Below are positions 1 to 8,788 of a DNA stretch of 64,000 nucleotides, piece by piece. Under the pieces are notes generated by a model. That model was not told the DNA's origin and ran no database searches. It was given only the letters and a program-made list of their open reading frames with translations. A program made the position numbers and the translations under genes. The stretch's first letter is position 1. Each line of letters begins with the position of its first letter. Source of the stretch: an uncultured Phocaeicola sp. (GTDB lineage Bacteria > Bacteroidota > Bacteroidia > Bacteroidales > Bacteroidaceae); contig CALUGI010000007.1 of the NCBI GenBank assembly GCA_944320135.1, positions 1 through 64,000 on the forward strand, given 5' to 3'.

Positions 1-129
1 GTCCGGCAGCCGGACTATAAAAACGAGCGGCATGAAAAGAAGAAATCAGGCCGGAGGGTGAGGATGTTTTTGAGGGGGGTGCGTGTTCCCGAACGCTTCA
101 TAGTTGTATGCAGAAATACATTTTTTCGC

Positions 130-137
130 TATATTTG
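130..137 (+). promoter_or_regulatory. Bacteroidota -7 promoter element of the restriction-modification unit
   Basis: TATATTTG matches the Bacteroidota consensus TAnnTTTG. It lies 24 bases before the ATG at 162. A GTTG at 103-106 could be the -33 element, but the spacing (23) is longer than the usual 19-21. The upstream ATG at 108 would precede the transcript start, so 162 is the better start for the nuclease gene. Confidence 0.5.
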
Positions 138-161
138 CAGGCAAAATATAGATTCGCATTT

Positions 162-1118
162 ATGGACGAAAGATTATATATAAAGAGTGCGGAAGACTTG
201 GTCACTTCGCATGGGCAAACAAGGGCAGGTTTTATAGAAGCAGCTTTAGCTAAAAATTATAAAGCTCAACCTTATATTGAACAAGCCAAAACGTTAAAAA
301 TTTTAGCGTCTCAAGCTGCTTCTCCTATTGGATTGTTGGATATTGCAGAAATTCAAAATTGTTTGCTTGCAGCTTCCGGATTATCTGATAAATCTTTGAA
401 GTATTTCACGGATGATGACAAACATGAAGCTATTAAGAAAATGATAACCGAATTTCTTGAACCGGCGTGAGATAAGTTTGTTGATGAATTAGTATACCGT
501 TTTTTGCTCATAAAAGGAGATGCGCTGGGCGGTTCTATGCGTAATTATGTAGGAGCTATTGCTCAAATGAAACTTGTCCGTAAATTGATGTCTCTCCTTT
601 CGGTACAAGATATCCCGTTTATGGTTCTTTTTAAAAGTGACAAGAAGAAAAACAAGTGGCAGTCATTAGAGTATGAACGCATATTTGATAAGGCAGACGA
701 GATTGCCGCTATTCATTGGAACAATTTGTTAGGAAGCAGGATATTGTTTTTCAATGCAATAGTGCCTCTTGTAAGAAATAATATTGATATATGCTTATAT
801 GAGGGCAGTTCTGAAACTTTTGATGGTGGTGGTATCGTGAATGATGATGGTAAAGCTATTATGTTTGGAGAGTTGAAAGGAGGTATTGATCCGGCTGGAG
901 CGGATGAGCATTGGAAAACAGGAAACTCGGCATTGGAACGCATACGGGAAGCATTCTCCGGCTATTCTGTGAAAACATCGTTTATAGCCGCAGCCATTGA
1001 AAAGAAAATGGCTACAGAGATATATGCCCAATTAATGGAAGGAACTTTGTCGAATGCTGCAAATCTAACCGTTGACGGGCAATTGACGGCTTATTGCAAT
1101 TGGATGATAAATCTTTAA
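162..1118 (+). pseudogene. AvaI/BsoBI-like type II restriction endonuclease, interrupted by an in-frame TGA
   Basis: The reading frame runs from ATG 162 to the TAA at 1116-1118 and is broken only by one TGA at 468-470. Codons on both sides are in the same frame and read like one protein: the first part ends FLEPA and the second continues with DKFVDELVYRF, then GGSMRN. The second part carries GELKGGIDPAGADEHWK, which resembles the catalytic E-x-K region of the AvaI/BsoBI family (CYCGRG cutters, from memory). The simplest reading is a GGA-to-TGA change (glycine to stop) that inactivated the nuclease. An internal restart at 504 would give a 204-residue piece with the catalytic residues but no N-terminal domain. 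The region is AT-rich compared with its neighbours, as expected for an acquired unit. The start at 162 fits the promoter at 130-137 and the sequence MDERLYIKSAEDL. A sequencing error at this base cannot be excluded. Confidence 0.72.
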
Positions 1119-1120
1119 TA

Positions 1121-2635
1121 ATGCCCAGTATGCAAGATTTGTTTTCTGATGATTTGGAAGTTATGGATATAAAAGGGTGGAAGGTTACAAACTTTTCTGC
1201 CGATAGTTTCAATCCACAAGAAGCACGTATGGCTCTAGAAGATAAATATTGGCCTATTACGGAAGTAACGGATCGCTTTGATAGACAGAGCGTCAGTTTT
1301 CAATTGAGTAAAAAAGGCTGTTTGCATAGATGGTTGAAATATAAAGAAGGGTTTTCAGCCGATTTGGTGAAGATGCTTTTGGATGATTTTCACTTGCAGA
1401 AAGGTGATGTTGTGGCTGATCCGTTTATGGGTTCCGGGACAACGGCAGTGGTTTCTGTCCTTGATGGATACAATAGTTTAGGTTTCGATATCTTGCCAAT
1501 GTCTAAAATCGCTATTCAGGCAAAAACATTAATTTATGAGTATGATTTGTTGGAGCTTCAAAGAATGTTGGATGAAATTGCCACTTTGAATGTCCCTATA
1601 GGATATACCGATAAAACGCCGGAGATAAGCATAACAAGACATGGATATCCAATAGCTACCAGCTATGAATTGGCTTATTATAAAGATTATTTTTCCAAGT
1701 CCAACTATTCTGACAATGCTAAGATCCTGCTTGAGTTATGTATGCTTAATTCGTTGGAGCGCATAAGCTATTCGGCAAAGGATGGTCAATATCTTAGGTG
1801 GGATTGGCGTTGTCCCAAAATTATAGAGGCTTCGAAAGCACGGGTAAAAGCAGGACGGAAACCTTTTGTTGTGAAACTTGACAAAGGCGTATTGCCGTCA
1901 TTGAAACAGGTCTTGTCTGAAGAATTGGAATTTGTAATAGAAGACATTAAAAGTTTTCAAGAGAATGGCAAAAAAGGAATTGATGTTAAATGCGATTTCA
2001 TTGAAGGAAGCGTCCTTTTTGAACTTCCCAAAATAAAAGCAGATTCGATAAATGCCGTTATATCTTCTCCTCCTTATTGTAATCGTTATGATTATACCCG
2101 TACTTATGCTATGGAATTGGCTTATTTGGGAGTTACTGAGACTGGCATAAGAAAGTTGCGTCAAGATTTGCTGTCATGTACAGTAGAGAATAAATCTAAA
2201 ACAGATATTTTAAAAGAATTTTATAGTGATATTGAACGGTTTGATACTTATGAACGCGTAATGGATGTCATTCGAGCAAATGATGCTCTACAGGAAATCA
2301 ACCAGGCGTTGAAGCATCGCAGTGAGAATGGGGAGATAAACAACAAAGGTGTGCTGAGAATGGTGGATGGATATTTCACGGAGTTAACTTTTTTGTTTGC
2401 TGAGCTTTACCGTGTATGCAAGCCTGGTGCTCACGTTGCTTTCGTCAATGACAATGTGAGATATGCCGGTGAAGTTATTCCGGTAGACTTTTTGACTACC
2501 AGTTTGGCTGAACAAATAGGTTTTAAGCCGATAAAAGTTTATACTCTACGACAACAGAAAGGAAATAGCAGTCAACAAATGAAGAAATACGGTCGCGTTG
2601 CTTTAAGAAAAAGTATAACGATATGGAAGAAATAA
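1121..2635 (+). CDS. site-specific DNA methyltransferase, probably N4-cytosine type (AvaI/BsoBI-like system)
   Basis: A 504-residue SAM-dependent DNA methyltransferase. DPFMGSGTT (residues 100-108 from this start) is the SAM-binding motif I. SPPY (316-319), within SSPPYCNRYDY, is catalytic motif IV in the form typical of N4-cytosine or N6-adenine amino-methyltransferases. Motif I precedes motif IV by about 210 residues, leaving room for a target-recognition region between them. An alternative ATG at 1094 overlaps the nuclease frame by 25 bases; 1121 starts just after the nuclease stop. It is the partner of the broken nuclease and should protect the same site, CYCGRG if the AvaI assignment holds. 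No frameshift or stop is seen, so the gene may persist as an orphan methylase. Base composition is AT-rich like the upstream gene, consistent with joint transfer. Confidence 0.85.
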   Translation: MPSMQDLFSDDLEVMDIKGWKVTNFSADSFNPQEARMALEDKYWPITEVTDRFDRQSVSFQLSKKGCLHRWLKYKEGFSADLVKMLLDDFHLQKGDVVADPFMGSGTTAVVSVLDGYNSLGFDILPMSKIAIQAKTLIYEYDLLELQRMLDEIATLNVPIGYTDKTPEISITRHGYPIATSYELAYYKDYFSKSNYSDNAKILLELCMLNSLERISYSAKDGQYLRWDWRCPKIIEASKARVKAGRKPFVVKLDKGVLPSLKQVLSEELEFVIEDIKSFQENGKKGIDVKCDFIEGSVLFELPKIKADSINAVISSPPYCNRYDYTRTYAMELAYLGVTETGIRKLRQDLLSCTVENKSKTDILKEFYSDIERFDTYERVMDVIRANDALQEINQALKHRSENGEINNKGVLRMVDGYFTELTFLFAELYRVCKPGAHVAFVNDNVRYAGEVIPVDFLTTSLAEQIGFKPIKVYTLRQQKGNSSQQMKKYGRVALRKSITIWKK

Positions 2636-2645
2636 TAGCCTTTCT

Positions 2646-2691
2646 CTTGATTCCGTCATGTGAAAATATGACATTACGTGACGAAATCAAG
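2646..2691. terminator. stem-loop between convergent genes, possible bidirectional terminator
   Basis: The 16-base arms at 2646-2661 and 2676-2691 pair at 14 positions around a 14-base loop. The hairpin lies between the stops of the methyltransferase (+) and hmuV (-). Neither side has a strong T tract directly after the stem, so terminator function is inferred from position. Confidence 0.45.
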
Positions 2692-2716
2692 GAAAGACAT
2701 TTGTTTTTTATATTTT

Positions 2717-3061
2717 CTACTCCCCTTCAGGAACGTAGATGATTTCTCCGTTTTCAAGTTCGTAGGCGATGCCTACCTTCTTCCCCCGTTTCCCGCCGGA
2801 CGACTGGTCTTGGCTCGGCGTGTAGCGGTTGATTTGTTTTCCTTCTTTGGTGATGATTTCCATGTTGTCCTTGCCCGGATTCTTTACGATGGTGAAGTCC
2901 TTGTCGGTGAACACTTCGGTCATGTTCATGTGCATCACCATAGCGACCATCAGCGAGACGGCGAATACCATAGCCACGTCGAACAGGTTCACCACTACGC
3001 TCAACGGATCGGAGTCTTCTTCTTTCTTGAAGAAGTTCACGCGGCGGCTGCGTTTTCTCAT
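2717..3061 (-). CDS. hmuV: HmuV-like small membrane protein (DUF2149 type), ExbD/TolR-like in outline
   Basis: A 114-residue protein with a basic N-terminus, one membrane segment (about residues 20-43) and a soluble, probably periplasmic tail. An aspartate (D28) lies at the start of the membrane segment in the setting NLFDVAMVF. ExbD and TolR have the same layout: a short cytoplasmic N-terminus, one helix with a proton-carrying Asp, and a periplasmic domain. ATG 3061 overlaps the hmuU stop in an ATGA, which indicates translational coupling and fixes this start over an ATG 19 codons upstream. It is the last gene of the haem operon, matching hmuV of the Porphyromonas gingivalis hmuYRSTUV order. 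Its partner role with HmuU is inferred from pairing and shape; I know of no shown function. Confidence 0.75.
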   Translation of the reverse strand: MRKRSRRVNFFKKEEDSDPLSVVVNLFDVAMVFAVSLMVAMVMHMNMTEVFTDKDFTIVKNPGKDNMEIITKEGKQINRYTPSQDQSSGGKRGKKVGIAYELENGEIIYVPEGE

Positions 3062-3651
3062 GCCTGGCCTCCTTTCTCGATGATTATGCGGGACACATAG
3101 TCGAGGTTGTTGACGCATTTGGCATACCAGCGTTGCTTGAACTGGAGGGAAACCAGCCCTACGGCACTGATGACCAGACCGACCACGGTTGTGGCGAACA
3201 CCACTTGCATGTTGTAAGCCATTCCTGCAATATCTCCTGTGGAAAGTCCCACGAGGGCAGGACTCATGGCAATCAATGTGCCGATAAGTCCCAACACCGG
3301 TCCCAGCTTTGAGAGCATTTTCGAGAGCGATACGTCTTTTTCGGCTTCCACTTCAAACTTCGACAATACGAAGTCGGCATAGTCTTCGGTGACCGGGCGG
3401 TTGAGCATGTCGCGCAGATAGCTCATATATAGGGAATTGTCCCTCTCAGGCAGAGCTTGTTTCAGTTCTTCGACCTTCCCGTCCTTGATGAGTTTGTCGA
3501 AGGCTTTGTCGTTTTTACGCTTGGTGATATACATGTTATAGGTGCCTCCGATAAGGATGAGCGCACGCACGAAGAGAAAAAGCAGAATGATTACGTCGGG
3601 AATCAACAGGCTGTTGGCTACCCAAAAAAGCATTTTTGATATAAGTTCCAT
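3058..3651 (-). CDS. hmuU: HmuU, MotA/TolQ/ExbB-family proton channel subunit
   Basis: A 197-residue inner-membrane protein with a first membrane helix near residues 15-37, a cytoplasmic stretch of about 70 residues, and two helices near 115-135 and 145-170. The signature LGLIGTLIAMS (T125) and the second-helix threonines in VFATTVVGL (T154/T155) match the MotA/TolQ/ExbB family, where these polar residues line the proton path. Family members pair with an ExbD/TolR/MotB partner to convert proton flow into mechanical work. Here the partner is probably HmuV, whose start overlaps this stop by 4 bases. The gene follows hmuT after 27 bases. The haem operon setting suggests a dedicated motor and not the general TonB energiser. 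Confidence 0.85.
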   Translation of the reverse strand: MELISKMLFWVANSLLIPDVIILLFLFVRALILIGGTYNMYITKRKNDKAFDKLIKDGKVEELKQALPERDNSLYMSYLRDMLNRPVTEDYADFVLSKFEVEAEKDVSLSKMLSKLGPVLGLIGTLIAMSPALVGLSTGDIAGMAYNMQVVFATTVVGLVISAVGLVSLQFKQRWYAKCVNNLDYVSRIIIEKGGQA

Positions 3652-3678
3652 GATGATTGAATAATTAATAGTTAAAAG

Positions 3679-4395
3679 TTAATGGTGTTCCTGGTTCTTT
3701 TTCTTTCTTTTGTTCCGTCTCTGGATGAGCGGGTATTTGATTTGGTTCCATACGTAGCCTACGATAAACAGGCCGACGAACAGAGACAGGGCAAGTGTCG
3801 CCGCATTCCAGTTTATCGGTTCGTCTGTCGCTGCATAGACCGTCTTTCCGTTGACTGTGGTGAGCAGGCCCAGGATGCAGACGAAAAGACTGACTAAAAA
3901 ATGCACCTCCAGACGCAGGTCTTTTTCCGGGACGAGCCATTTTACCAATCGTGCCAATGCCGGAATGACTGCAAGCGTCAGGACGGCCACAAGGCTGGCG
4001 ACGGTAGCGAACGGCGTGCCCACGAAGGTGAAGATGCACTCGGTCAGGAAATAGAAAGCCACGGGGAAGAGCAGCAGGCTCGGATACCACCAAAGAAGCT
4101 CTGCCCACCACGGATTCTTTTTCCCGTAAAGCCCTCTCAGGTAGGTGACGCAGAACCCGAAGCAGAGTGCCGATTCTAATGTGATGATGACTGCCATGTT
4201 CTGCAACGCTTCCGTGTTTTGAAGGTAATCGGCTATCTGCGTTTTCGACTGCAGGATGGCATACGGATAAGTCAGCATGACGAATGTTGCCACAATCAGA
4301 CCGTAGATTCCCGCCTGCCACCATTTCCATAAACTGAGCTTGAAGGCACAGTTTATGGCGATGAACAGCATGAGGATGAGAATGATTTGTTCCAT
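3679..4395 (-). CDS. hmuT: HmuT, polytopic inner-membrane protein of the haem operon
   Basis: A 238-residue, very hydrophobic protein with about six to seven predicted membrane segments, separated by short charged loops, and a lysine-rich C-terminus (RRNKRKKKNQEHH) that should be cytoplasmic. No enzymatic motif was recognised. ATG 4395 lies 2 bases after the hmuS stop, so the two are probably translated together. Position between the chelatase-like HmuS and the channel subunit HmuU matches hmuT of P. gingivalis. A role as a membrane dock or extra channel part for HmuS is inference. Confidence is high that the gene is real and moderate for the family name. Confidence 0.75.
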   Translation of the reverse strand: MEQIILILMLFIAINCAFKLSLWKWWQAGIYGLIVATFVMLTYPYAILQSKTQIADYLQNTEALQNMAVIITLESALCFGFCVTYLRGLYGKKNPWWAELLWWYPSLLLFPVAFYFLTECIFTFVGTPFATVASLVAVLTLAVIPALARLVKWLVPEKDLRLEVHFLVSLFVCILGLLTTVNGKTVYAATDEPINWNAATLALSLFVGLFIVGYVWNQIKYPLIQRRNKRKKKNQEHH

Positions 4396-4397
4396 AC

Positions 4398-7300
4398 TTA
4401 TTTTCGTTTTTCATTTTGCAGAGAACGTTTCTTTTTCAGTATCGCCAGCAGTATGATGAAGGCGGCGAGCACGATGCCTACAACGAGCGTGCCGCTCAAC
4501 TTGTTGGTCTCTTTTTCCGGTTGGTCTGCGGTTCCGACCGTGTTCTTTTTGAGGGTCATGCCTTTTTTGACATTCTCGTCGGAAAGCGCCGCTTCTTTCA
4601 TTTCATCGATGCGCTGGCGATAGACGGTTGCCTGCTGTCGGTCCACGTTGTTTGCGATGAAGTCCTGCAGCTTGGCGTTGTTGTCGGAGAATCCCCCTCC
4701 GGAGGTGCCGAATCTTGCCACAAGTTCCGTGTGCAGTCCGGCAATGTCTTTCAACTGTTCAGGTGATGCTTTCCAGTAGCCTTTGCGGGCGGTTTCCATC
4801 ATTACGGCGGTTATGTTTTCCAATGCCGCAGGGTTCTTGCCCTCGAAGTAGCTCTGTACGTCCAGATTGTATTTGTCTTTCACATACACGTCGTAGATTT
4901 CGTTCCAGAGTTCCTGGTCGATGGCTTTCGGCTTCATCACGTTCCATCCGTAGGTGTTCTGCACGATTTCCGAGATGGAGCTTGCTCCGCCTGCGTCTCC
5001 TTTCATCTTTTCCTTGATGTATGCCGGATTCAGGATGGTCGTGCGGCTTTCCACGCCGATGGCCTCCTTCACTTCCTGCATCCGCACGTTGTTCCGGTTG
5101 CGGTAGTCGCTCAGGTAAGCGTCCGGGTCTTTTCCGGTTACGTTGCGCACGGCAAGGTTCATGCCGCCCATGAACTCATATACATGGTCGAGGCTCAGCG
5201 CGCCCCACGTGTTGCTCTGCCGGGGTTGGACGACTGCGTCCGTGCGGGTCAGCGCCGCTTCGAAGGCATATTGGCGGAAGGCTTCCCAGTTTTTCTCGTT
5301 TCCGTAGTATGCCCCCATGTTGTTCATGTACGTGTCGGCAATCTCCTTTTCATCGCTCCATCGGTCGCCGGCTTCCACCATGCCTTGGATGCCCGTTCCG
5401 TAACCGCCGTTCACGCCGCCGAACACACGGAAAGTTGACATTTCGCGCGCGTCTTTCGGGGCAAGACCTTTCTCTATCAGCGTGCGTTCCGTCTCTACGA
5501 TGCCTGCCGCCACTTGGTTTTCATATACGTCATCCTTGGCTGAGGCCGCCATTTCCACGGCGCGGTTGATGAGGAACAGACGGGATGCCGCAAGGTCGCG
5601 GAGCTGTCCGCTGGTCTGCACCACCACGTCGATGCGCGGCCGTCCCAATTCTTTTGAAGGTATCAGGCGGATGTCGCTTACACGTCCGAAAGCGTCGCGG
5701 ATGGGTTCTACTCCAAGCATGTACAGGATTTGTGCAACGGTAGCCCCTTCCGTTTCGATGAACTCCCCGCTCCATAACGTATAGCTCACCTTGCGCGGGA
5801 TGGAGTCGTTATGGCGTTTTTTATACATCTCGATGGTGTTGTTCGCCAGGCGGATGCCTTTTTCCCATGCCGCTTCCGAGGGAGTGGCCTCCGCATTGAT
5901 GGAATACAGGTTGCGGCCGGTGGGGAGAGCGTTCGGGTTGGCTATCGGATCGCCTCCGGGCGAGGGTTGCGTGTAGCCTCCGCTGAGTGCGTTCATCATG
6001 GCGGCCAGTTCCTTTTCCGGGCTTTCCAGCAATGCCGTGCGGTAGTTGTGTACGTTTTTGACGGTGCGCTCCACCTCCGTTATCGCCAGCGCCTTGGCAA
6101 TTTGTTCTTTGGAGTATTCCTTTTTGTGCATCATCTTCTTCATCATTTCGGCCATGTCCGCTCCGGCCGGGGCTTTCCGGGCAGATGCGGCGTCCGCTTC
6201 CCGGCGTTTCATGGCCGCTTCCATCCGGCGCAGGGCGTTCGAGTCGGCGCCCATTTTCTTGGCTATGGCCAACGCCTTGTCCGCAGACATGCCTTTGGCC
6301 GCTTCGCGCATCCGGGCTTTCATGCTTTCGTTTGCTCTTGGAGCGTGCGGCCTGTCGGCCATTTCTTCGGCTGCGGCCATCATCATCGACATCAGTCCGT
6401 CGGGATTCTTGCGCGAGGCTTCCACCTCACGCGCTTCCTTCAGTTCGTCTGCGCTGATGCCTGCCGTGCGGCAAATCAGTTCGTCGGTTGCCGTTTCCGG
6501 GTTTGCCAGCAGACGGGTCACTAAATTCCGTGCCGGGTTCAGATAGCGTCGGGTGAAAAGCGTGCGGTGTTTTTCGGTCTGCGGATCGGCTTTCCCTCTC
6601 AGCTTGTCGAGGGCAAGCAAGCTGTATGCAATCGGTTCGACGGACATGGCATAGACGCTCGACTCGATGCGCGCTTTTTCGTAAGGCACGCCCATCGTGT
6701 AGAGTTGGCCCGTAATCTTTTCGTTGGCCAGTTCTTCGGCAAAGTTCTCGATGCGCGCCACTTCGTCTTCCGTATAGGGCTTTGTGAGCAGGCTGTCGAG
6801 TTCCAGCTCGCGGTGGATGCCCATTTTCACCGTCAGTGCCTTCACTTTGAGCGATGCCTTGTCGAGCGCTTCCTTGCTCCGGTTGTCTTCGCCCAAAAGG
6901 TTGTTGTAGTTTTTGACGGCTTCGCTCAGTTCGCGATAGACTCCGCGCACGTTGCTTTCCATGAACGGCGGAGTGAGGTACGACTGCAGTCCGGCATACG
7001 AGCGGCGCTTGGCGATGATGCCTTCGCCCACGTTGCCGATGGTGTAGATGTAGAAGTGGGGGAGCGGGCCGACCAGACGGTCGGGCCAGTCCTTGCTCGA
7101 CAGGGCTACCTGCTTCCGGGGGGTGAACTCCAGACTTCCGTGCGTGCCGAAATGAATCAGAGCATCGGCCTTGAAGCCGTACTGCGCCCACAGATAAGCG
7201 GCGATGTAAGGGTAGGGAGGGGCTGCATCGGTTCCGTGTACAATCTGGAACGAATTGCTTCCCGTGCCCGCAGCAGGCTGGGGAATCAACGCCACGTTGC

Positions 7301-8768
7301 CCAACCGGATGCGGGCAATGCCTAATTTGCCGTCTTCGGTGGCCATGAAGCTGCCCGGAAATTCGCCGTTGGCTGCCTCCACTTCGGCTTCCGTTTCCGG
7401 GCGGAGGCATTTCTTCGCCCATCCTTCATATTGTTCCTTCGTAACCAGTTCCGGACGGCCTTCTTTCAGGAACTTGTCGAAAGTGCCTTCCGCGTATGTG
7501 CTGAACACGGTGCCTTGCTTTTGTATCAGCCGGCCGAGTTCTTCGCTGCTTGCGGGGAGGTTTTCAATCTTGTATCCTTCTTTTTTCATGCGCACCAGCA
7601 GGTTGTAGAGTGAAGGAACCACTTCCATTCCCGTTGCGCTCAACGAATTTTGGCCGGGGCCTTTGTAGTAGAAGACGGCGACCTTCTTCTCGGAATTCGG
7701 CGACGTTTTCAGGCGGATGTAGCTGTTGACGGTCTGCACGAAGGTCTCCAACCGTTCCGGAATGGCAAAGGCGTGCGGCAGACCTTCTTCGTCGGCATAG
7801 TGTCCGAAGAGCGCGAACGGGCGGATGGCGCCGTCGATTTCCGGAGTCACCACGCTTTGCGACAGGAAACCTCCGCTCATTCCCATCGCGTCGTTCTCCC
7901 AGTCGTCTACAAGGGTGTTCACGTTGAGCGGCGCGAACAGCGGTATGTTCTGTTCCGACAGGTAGTCTGTGATGTAGTCGCCCATGCGTCCGTGAGCCAT
8001 GTTGATGACGGCGGACGGCTGCACGGAGTCAATCTGATGGCGGGTGATGAAGCTCTTCATGCGCCGCACCGGATAAACCACGTTTCCCGTCTCTTCTAAC
8101 CGCTTTATCAGGTCGGTCGGCTCTCCCATCTGCCCGGTGACGATGATGCGGGGTGCGTCTTCCTTCCACAAACCGTGCTCCTTCAAGAAGCGGTTGTATT
8201 CGCCTACCGTGTTGAATCCCGCCGCTTCTTCTTCCGGATTCTTCGGGTCGATGTGGTAAAGCATTTCGTTGGCGGCTTCCTGCACCGCCTCCGGTTCGTG
8301 AATCGAAATCAGTTTTCTGTCGATTCGCTTGCGCACATAGTTGAGCATACTGCGGTAGTTGCGCCGTCCTCCGTTCCCCAAATATTCGCTCAGGGCGGCG
8401 GCATCGGCAGAATCTACCGAACAGATGTTGTTGGCCGGGTTGGTGATAGCCGTAGACAGCACGGGCAGTCCGCCGTCGGCCGCCTCCCGGATGGCGGCAC
8501 GCTGTTCTTCGGTGATGCGCAGCCCCATCGCGTTGATGAAAACCATGTCGCAGCCGTTCAGTCTGTCAAGCTCGTCAGTGCCTATTGTGCTGAGTTTGAT
8601 GAACGGGTTGTCGTTGGCTTTTGAGATTTCTCCCAAGTTGATTGTCTGGTAGTTGACGAAGCCTATTTTTGTAGGGCTGAACCAGAGGCTCCATGCTGCA
8701 AGGAGCAGGATTGCAGCTCCCGCTGCGCTGCCAAGCAGAATGATGCGTTTTTTCTTTTTCATGTTCAT
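4398..8768 (-). CDS. hmuS: HmuS, CobN/magnesium-chelatase-family haem-processing protein
   Basis: A 1456-residue protein of the CobN/BchH chelatase large-subunit family. HFGTHGSLEF (around residues 537-546) is the family's conserved His region, and NPNALPTGRNLYS further on is another CobN/BchH hallmark. A lysine-rich N-terminus precedes a membrane helix (about residues 9-27). A second helix (GTLVVGIVLAAFIILLAIL) lies close to the C-terminus and is followed by basic residues. By the positive-inside rule both ends are cytoplasmic and the 1400-residue body is periplasmic. CobN enzymes insert metal with help from AAA+ ATPase subunits (CobS/CobT or ChlI/ChlD), and none is encoded here. HmuS of Bacteroides is, as I recall, reported to remove iron from haem without oxygen. 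The gene lies 20 bases after hmuR and 2 bases before hmuT. An ATG at 8762 is an alternative start. Confidence 0.9.
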   Translation of the reverse strand: MNMKKKKRIILLGSAAGAAILLLAAWSLWFSPTKIGFVNYQTINLGEISKANDNPFIKLSTIGTDELDRLNGCDMVFINAMGLRITEEQRAAIREAADGGLPVLSTAITNPANNICSVDSADAAALSEYLGNGGRRNYRSMLNYVRKRIDRKLISIHEPEAVQEAANEMLYHIDPKNPEEEAAGFNTVGEYNRFLKEHGLWKEDAPRIIVTGQMGEPTDLIKRLEETGNVVYPVRRMKSFITRHQIDSVQPSAVINMAHGRMGDYITDYLSEQNIPLFAPLNVNTLVDDWENDAMGMSGGFLSQSVVTPEIDGAIRPFALFGHYADEEGLPHAFAIPERLETFVQTVNSYIRLKTSPNSEKKVAVFYYKGPGQNSLSATGMEVVPSLYNLLVRMKKEGYKIENLPASSEELGRLIQKQGTVFSTYAEGTFDKFLKEGRPELVTKEQYEGWAKKCLRPETEAEVEAANGEFPGSFMATEDGKLGIARIRLGNVALIPQPAAGTGSNSFQIVHGTDAAPPYPYIAAYLWAQYGFKADALIHFGTHGSLEFTPRKQVALSSKDWPDRLVGPLPHFYIYTIGNVGEGIIAKRRSYAGLQSYLTPPFMESNVRGVYRELSEAVKNYNNLLGEDNRSKEALDKASLKVKALTVKMGIHRELELDSLLTKPYTEDEVARIENFAEELANEKITGQLYTMGVPYEKARIESSVYAMSVEPIAYSLLALDKLRGKADPQTEKHRTLFTRRYLNPARNLVTRLLANPETATDELICRTAGISADELKEAREVEASRKNPDGLMSMMMAAAEEMADRPHAPRANESMKARMREAAKGMSADKALAIAKKMGADSNALRRMEAAMKRREADAASARKAPAGADMAEMMKKMMHKKEYSKEQIAKALAITEVERTVKNVHNYRTALLESPEKELAAMMNALSGGYTQPSPGGDPIANPNALPTGRNLYSINAEATPSEAAWEKGIRLANNTIEMYKKRHNDSIPRKVSYTLWSGEFIETEGATVAQILYMLGVEPIRDAFGRVSDIRLIPSKELGRPRIDVVVQTSGQLRDLAASRLFLINRAVEMAASAKDDVYENQVAAGIVETERTLIEKGLAPKDAREMSTFRVFGGVNGGYGTGIQGMVEAGDRWSDEKEIADTYMNNMGAYYGNEKNWEAFRQYAFEAALTRTDAVVQPRQSNTWGALSLDHVYEFMGGMNLAVRNVTGKDPDAYLSDYRNRNNVRMQEVKEAIGVESRTTILNPAYIKEKMKGDAGGASSISEIVQNTYGWNVMKPKAIDQELWNEIYDVYVKDKYNLDVQSYFEGKNPAALENITAVMMETARKGYWKASPEQLKDIAGLHTELVARFGTSGGGFSDNNAKLQDFIANNVDRQQATVYRQRIDEMKEAALSDENVKKGMTLKKNTVGTADQPEKETNKLSGTLVVGIVLAAFIILLAILKKKRSLQNEKRK

Positions 8769-8788
8769 GTCTTAATCAAGTTTCTATG

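Noticed and set aside
468-470. TGA read as selenocysteine or recoded codon in the restriction nuclease gene
   Set aside because: No selenocysteine insertion hairpin was seen after it, the codon falls at a spot where relatives are expected to have an ordinary residue, and recoding is not usual in these bacteria.
3665-4414. 249-codon minus-strand frame overlapping hmuT
   Set aside because: The alternative frame gives a His/Arg-rich, low-complexity protein without membrane segments. The hmuT frame has consistent membrane helices and operon spacing.
5811-6524. Plus-strand open frame of 237 codons inside hmuS
   Set aside because: It is antisense to conserved CobN sequence, lacks family motifs and has unusual Phe/Val/Arg-rich composition.
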